Origin: Neobacillus mesonae
Lineage (GTDB): Bacteria; Bacillota; Bacilli; Paenibacillales; Paenibacillaceae
NCBI GenBank assembly: GCA_023715865.1
Contig: JAMBOW010000001.1
Coordinates: 1,116,001-1,180,000, forward strand
DNA: 64,000 bases
Direction: 5' to 3'
Shown here: positions 60,218 to 64,000 of the stretch, piece by piece
Position numbering within the stretch: the stretch's first letter is position 1
Layout: the number at the start of each line of letters is the position of its first letter
Translations under genes and position numbers: made by a program
Notes under the pieces: generated by a model
Database searches by the model: none
What the model was told of the DNA's origin: nothing
The model's input: the letters and a program-made list of their open reading frames with translations, nothing else

Positions 60218-62473
60218 TTATTTAAGGTATCTTCCCGTGATCGATTGCTCCTCCTCAATAATCTGTGAAGGTATACCCTCAAACACCACCTGGCCTCCCT
60301 TACTGCCCCCGTCAGGTCCCATATCTATGATCCAATCCGCTTGGCTGATCACATCGAGGTTGTGCTCGATAACAATCACTGTATTACCGGCATCCACAAG
60401 ACGATTCATGATCTCTTGAAGGTGACCGATATCTGACATATGCAAGCCGGTAGTTGGCTCATCCATAACGTAAATGCTGCCCTTTTTGTGCAGCTCGCTT
60501 GCCAGTTTAATACGCTGGCATTCCCCGCCGGATAACGTGCTCAGCGGCTGGCCAAGTGTAATATAGTTCAGTCCTACATCACTCATCGCCTGAAGCTTGC
60601 GCACAACTTCTTTTAGCTGAAAAAAATCCAGTGCCTGCTCCACCGTCATCTCCAGCACTTCTGCAATCGACTTGCCGTTAAGCTTGTAGCTTAACACCTC
60701 TTCCTTAAATCGTTTACCTCCGCATACATCACATGGCAGCTTCACGCTGTCGAGGAATGCAAGGTCTGTATAGACTACACCTAGCCCTTGGCAGTTCTCA
60801 CAAGCTCCTTTGGAGTTGAAGCTGAACAAGCCCTGGTTTACCTTATTCGCGGAAGCAAACGCCTTACGCACATCATCCATAATGCCAGTGTAGGTCGCGG
60901 GATTGGAGCGTGTTGATACGCCTACCGCCGATTGGTCGATGACAATGGCTTCCGAATGCTGGCTGAGGAATACCTCGTTAATAAGCGTACTCTTACCTGA
61001 ACCGGCTACACCCGTAACGACGGTAAGTACTCCGGCTGGAATATCCACGCTCACGTTTCTCAGGTTATGTAATGAAGCGTCTTTGATGGACAGCTTTCCG
61101 GACGGCTGCCTGCATTCTAGCTTCAACTGAAGCGGACGCTTCATAAAATTGCCTGTCAGAGTACCCGACTCCAGCAGGCCTTGAAAGCTTCCTTCATACA
61201 CAATAGTACCGCCGCGGCTGCCGGCGTATGGTCCGACATCAACGATATGATCTGCTACCTTGATCACATCCGGATCATGCTCAACTACAATCACAGTATT
61301 GCCCTTATCACGCAGTTTCTGAAGCAGTTCGTTTAACCGGTGTACATCACGGGGATGTAAACCAACGCTGGGTTCATCGAAGATGTATGTAACATCCACC
61401 AGACTCCCGCTTAAATGCTTCACCATCTTTACACGCTGCGACTCGCCGCCGGACAATGTATCGGTTTCACGGTCCAGAGTCAAGTAGTCAAGGCCGATAT
61501 CCACCAGATGCTGCAAACGCTCTGTCAGTGATTTGACGATCGGCGCAGCGACTGCGTCATCGATCTCCCGTACTACACGAACAAGTTGTCCTACTTCCAT
61601 GGAGGATAGATCCGCAATATGAAGTCCATTAATCTTGCAGCTGAGCGCGGCCTGACTGAGTCTAGCGCCTCGGCAGCTTGAGCAGGGGCCCTCGGAGATG
61701 AACGGCGCAACAGCTCGTTGTGTGCGCTCGGACTTCGTCTTCACATCCTGCTTAATGTATTTGTTCGTGAACTTCTCAATTACACCTTCCACTGTTATAT
61801 TCGTTGCCTTACCGGCAAAGTCCATCTTCACTTTTCTCGCCTTTGCATACAGCAGCTGCTCCAGTTCTTCATCTGAATAATCACTCAGCTTCTTATCCGG
61901 ATCGAAGTCCCCCGACTGAACGATCATGTTCCACTCCCAGCCGTTCACCGAATAATCCGGCAGCATAATAGCCCCTTCATTGAGTGATTTAGACATATCC
62001 AGCGCCTTACTCATATTGACACTCAGCCTGCGGCCGATTCCGTTACACTCGGGACACATCCCTTGCGGGTCATTGAACGAGAACATGTGAGCTTGTCCAA
62101 CATAGGGTTTGCCTACTCTAGAAAATAGAAGACGTAAAATGGGCGATATATCGGTGATCGTACCCATCGTTGAATGAGAGCCACCACCCAGCCGTTTTTG
62201 ATCCACAATAACTGCCATGCTTAAATTCTCAATCGCATCCGTATCCGGCTGTGGAACTCGGGGAAAAAAAGTACGCACAAACATGCTGAAGTTCTCATTC
62301 AGCAATCGTGTAGATTCTGCTGCAATGGTGTCAAAGACGATCGATGACTTACCGGAACCAGATACCCCGGTGAAAATCGAGATCATTCGCTTGGGAATAC
62401 GTAAGGATACGTTCTTGAGATTATTTTCCCTCGCACCCGAAATTTCGATATACTCCTGATTAGATTGACTCAA
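60218..62473 (-). CDS. Short UvrA-like ABC ATPase (drug resistance-type excinuclease paralogue)
   Basis: 751 residues, about 200 shorter than UvrA (~940). Two ABC ATPase halves: Walker A GVSGSGKSSI near 37 and GVAGSGKSTL near 486; signatures LSGGESQRVK and LSGGECQRIK; Walker B YIFDEPSVGLHP and YVMDEPTTGLHM. Zinc-finger pairs CPECNGIG and CENCQGLG/CDVCGG remain. The UvrB-binding insert is missing, as in the UvrA2/DrrC-like group that protects DNA from intercalators. TTG start with GAAGGG 7 bases upstream. No uvrB or uvrC is near. Not itself a transporter. Confidence 0.9.
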   Translation of the reverse strand: MSQSNQEYIEISGARENNLKNVSLRIPKRMISIFTGVSGSGKSSIVFDTIAAESTRLLNENFSMFVRTFFPRVPQPDTDAIENLSMAVIVDQKRLGGGSHSTMGTITDISPILRLLFSRVGKPYVGQAHMFSFNDPQGMCPECNGIGRRLSVNMSKALDMSKSLNEGAIMLPDYSVNGWEWNMIVQSGDFDPDKKLSDYSDEELEQLLYAKARKVKMDFAGKATNITVEGVIEKFTNKYIKQDVKTKSERTQRAVAPFISEGPCSSCRGARLSQAALSCKINGLHIADLSSMEVGQLVRVVREIDDAVAAPIVKSLTERLQHLVDIGLDYLTLDRETDTLSGGESQRVKMVKHLSGSLVDVTYIFDEPSVGLHPRDVHRLNELLQKLRDKGNTVIVVEHDPDVIKVADHIVDVGPYAGSRGGTIVYEGSFQGLLESGTLTGNFMKRPLQLKLECRQPSGKLSIKDASLHNLRNVSVDIPAGVLTVVTGVAGSGKSTLINEVFLSQHSEAIVIDQSAVGVSTRSNPATYTGIMDDVRKAFASANKVNQGLFSFNSKGACENCQGLGVVYTDLAFLDSVKLPCDVCGGKRFKEEVLSYKLNGKSIAEVLEMTVEQALDFFQLKEVVRKLQAMSDVGLNYITLGQPLSTLSGGECQRIKLASELHKKGSIYVMDEPTTGLHMSDIGHLQEIMNRLVDAGNTVIVIEHNLDVISQADWIIDMGPDGGSKGGQVVFEGIPSQIIEEEQSITGRYLK

Positions 62474-62589
62474 ATTTAACACCCTTCCGAAATGGTTAAT
62501 TTCTTCCTATTCTCATTCTAACATTCAACCTACATAGCTAGTCGAACAATTCAACCAAAAGTGGAAGCACCTACATTATTCTACAACAG

Positions 62590-62618
62590 TAATCCTGACA
62601 ACAAGATTGTCAGGATTA
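62590..62618. terminator. Hairpin downstream of the FlaR-like gene
   Basis: Perfect 12-base stem TAATCCTGACAA with TTGTCAGGATTA around 5 bases. No T-run follows on either strand, so termination is uncertain. Confidence 0.45.
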
Positions 62619-62627
62619 GCAATACAC

Positions 62628-63134
62628 TCAAGTTATATTTTTCAAAAATTGTTTAACACTCTTGGGCGATTTCAGGATTAGAATCTCTTTTTCTTCAGAC
62701 AGCCTGCGAAGCTTCTCTATAATAACAGGCTTTTGTTTTTCAGGATAATCCCATACCCATCTCAGAAAGTGCAGACTGATTCTTTCCTCACAGCCTTCTG
62801 CCCTGTCTAATCTTTTTTTATTATGAAACTGGAATCTTCTCTTTAATACACAGTACAGACATGTCCACCTGGACAGGTCAAGAAAAATGATCGTATCTGC
62901 GGCTTGCAATCTAATATCCATCGTACCGCCGTAATTACCATCAATAATCCAACTCTCAGCATTTACAAGCTCTGATTGTACTCTTTTTTGTTCTTCTTTA
63001 GGAGCTGCAACCCAGCCTGGATTCCAGAAAAGTGCGTCCAGATGGTACACTTCAATTCCTAACACATCACCTAACTGGCGAGCTAATGATGACTTTCCGG
63101 AACCGCCAGAACCAATAAGCATGATCTTTTTCAT
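62628..63134 (-). CDS. P-loop kinase-like protein (FlaR/DNA topology modulation family)
   Basis: 168 residues. P-loop IGSGGSGKSSLARQLG at the N-terminus, then LDALFWNPGWVAAPKEE, WIIDGNYGGTMDIRLQAADT, IIFLDLSRWTCLYCVLKRRF and a closing EILILKSPKSVKQFLKNI match the small adenylate kinase-like family annotated as FlaR/topology modulation protein. The true substrate of the family is not known. The ATG at 63134 follows GGAGGG. Cytoplasmic, single gene. Confidence 0.87.
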   Translation of the reverse strand: MKKIMLIGSGGSGKSSLARQLGDVLGIEVYHLDALFWNPGWVAAPKEEQKRVQSELVNAESWIIDGNYGGTMDIRLQAADTIIFLDLSRWTCLYCVLKRRFQFHNKKRLDRAEGCEERISLHFLRWVWDYPEKQKPVIIEKLRRLSEEKEILILKSPKSVKQFLKNIT

Positions 63135-63740
63135 GCAACCCTCCAAAGGTTAAGCCTTCGACCACTCGCTTCAGCTATGTATTAATATAGATATTTCTGA
63201 ACATGTTCTAACTCAAACATTCCACTTTCATGTAGAAAATTCGATTTTGAGCTTTTGTTTATACATTCTCTCTCTCTATGTAGTTTCCTTCACTATTCAA
63301 TCCATCTACCATCCATTGCTAAACACCGTTGTGTTACTAATGCCGGCAGCCTTCTTTCGCCGCAGAAAGATTCCTAGTCGGTTTTATTACTACATGACAT
63401 ATTAAAAGTTATGTAAACTAAGAATAGTTATTCAACATAAATTAATAGTTGCATTATTACTAACAATAGGACTCTCTCCTTTTTAAATTTATTTGTAACT
63501 AGGTTCGTGAATCGTTGAGGTAGAAGAAAAATGAACTACATTTTGAGAATGATTTACTATTATGAATTTTTCATATGTTGAAATTTTTAATTTTAGCGGA
63601 TCTTCAGAGGTTCCCTTTTTATCCATTAAGAAAATTAATCGCACATTTTTTATGTACATTTTTACATAATCATCACTTTCACAAATGTGCGATTTCCCCT
63701 TCACGTTTAGCACAGCACTATGTCCTGACGCACAGAGACT
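63135..63740. other. AT-rich region without a supported gene
   Basis: Short frames here lack ribosome sites. The main structure is a perfect 12-base inverted repeat AATCGCACATTT (63637-63648) with AAATGTGCGATT (63683-63694), enclosing a smaller TATGTA...TACATA stem. It is the probable terminator or processing site of the gene at the right edge, or a regulatory RNA structure. Confidence 0.4.
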
Positions 63741-64000
63741 TTAACCGACAGGCTTATCCATACTTTCTTTCTTAAACACGTTCCAAGCAGTATAGCTTTC
63801 TGACAATAAGTAAGCAGTAATAGTCAGAATTGCAAGGATACCATCAATTAATGCAACGCTAGCTGCATCTGAATTATTGTCTGAAACAAGAGTTAAAGCA
63901 GTAACTGTCATAGCCAATTTATGCAGGATAGCAATTTCCCATATGCCTGGATACTGTGAAGGTTTAAAAGCCAATAAAATATAGATCGCAGCAAAAACGA
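63741..64000 (-). CDS. Integral membrane protein, C-terminal part (5' end outside window)
   Basis: The frame is open to the window edge, so the TTG at 63974 is internal. About 86 residues are visible with two or three membrane helices (VFAAIYILLAF; ILHKLAMTVTALTLVSD; LIDGILAILTITAYLL) and a basic tail (FKKESMDKPVG). No family is recognised from this piece; a four-helix small membrane protein is likely. Confidence 0.65.
   Translation of the reverse strand, partial: VFAAIYILLAFKPSQYPGIWEIAILHKLAMTVTALTLVSDNNSDAASVALIDGILAILTITAYLLSESYTAWNVFKKESMDKPVG

Noticed and set aside
63489..63713. 74-residue minus-strand frame
   Set aside because: No clear ribosome site, and it contains both arms of the long inverted repeat at 63637-63694.
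1..64000. tRNA, rRNA, CRISPR arrays, prophage or integrase genes
   Set aside because: None was recognised in either strand; only one IS200-type element is seen.

Overview
The window reads as a chromosomal stretch of a low-to-mid GC Bacillota bacterium, most likely Paenibacillus or a close relative. This is inference. It rests on strong AGGAGG-type ribosome sites in front of ATG, GTG and TTG starts, many small transcription units each closed by a hairpin and T-run, a HelD of the Firmicutes type, a GH42 gene beside a GPH symporter, and several AraC-type sugar regulators. No rRNA, tRNA, CRISPR array or prophage was seen.

Layout. 1-4.1 kb: a truncated deaminase-like amidohydrolase with its ABC substrate-binding lipoprotein, then a TetR regulator and a YhgE/ABC-2-type membrane protein with a visible operator. 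4.2-7.9 kb: an ArsR regulator whose promoter points to a leaderless mRNA, two DUF606/YdcZ-type transporters, a YdeI-like gene with a second ArsR regulator, and a frameshifted IS200-type element that keeps its hairpins. 8-20 kb: mixed housekeeping and accessory genes (MOSC protein, helD, GRP sugar transporter, SUFU-domain protein, Nudix, AraC/GyrI-like, MDR dehydrogenase, broken membrane-protein gene, beta-lactamase-fold hydrolase with its TetR). 20-26.5 kb: a stand-alone UbiD-type decarboxylase, then an amino-sugar locus (RpiR regulator, nanE, EIICB permease) and a HAD phosphatase. 28.6-33.2 kb: a four-gene operon that looks like L-fucose-type sugar oxidation (COG3618 lactonase-like hydrolase, zinc dehydrogenase, GH88/105-like protein, FucU) with a divergent AraC regulator. 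34-38.7 kb: SDR, old yellow enzyme with a divergent LysR regulator, an aldo/keto reductase remnant and a thioredoxin-like protein. 38.8-43.3 kb: GH42 beta-galactosidase, GPH symporter and a divergent AraC regulator. 45-53.2 kb: an operon of DUF5107-TPR protein, GH35 and a GH5-like enzyme with another divergent AraC regulator. 53-64 kb: a DUF418 protein and TetR, several orphan proteins, a TetR-DUF2269-DoxX set, a short UvrA paralogue, a FlaR-like P-loop protein and a partial membrane protein.

The main theme is intracellular carbohydrate use under local regulators: three AraC genes each face a catabolic operon. None of the glycoside hydrolases carries a signal peptide, so they should act on imported oligosaccharides. 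The sugar importers in the window are the GPH symporter, the EIICB permease and the GRP-type permease. A second theme is self-contained TetR or ArsR units with clear inverted-repeat operators. The least understood parts are the DUF5107-TPR/GH35/GH5-like operon and the FucU operon with its atypical GH88/105-like member. Three genes look recently damaged: the IS200 transposase, a multi-pass membrane protein near 17 kb, and the GyrI-like end of an AraC protein.
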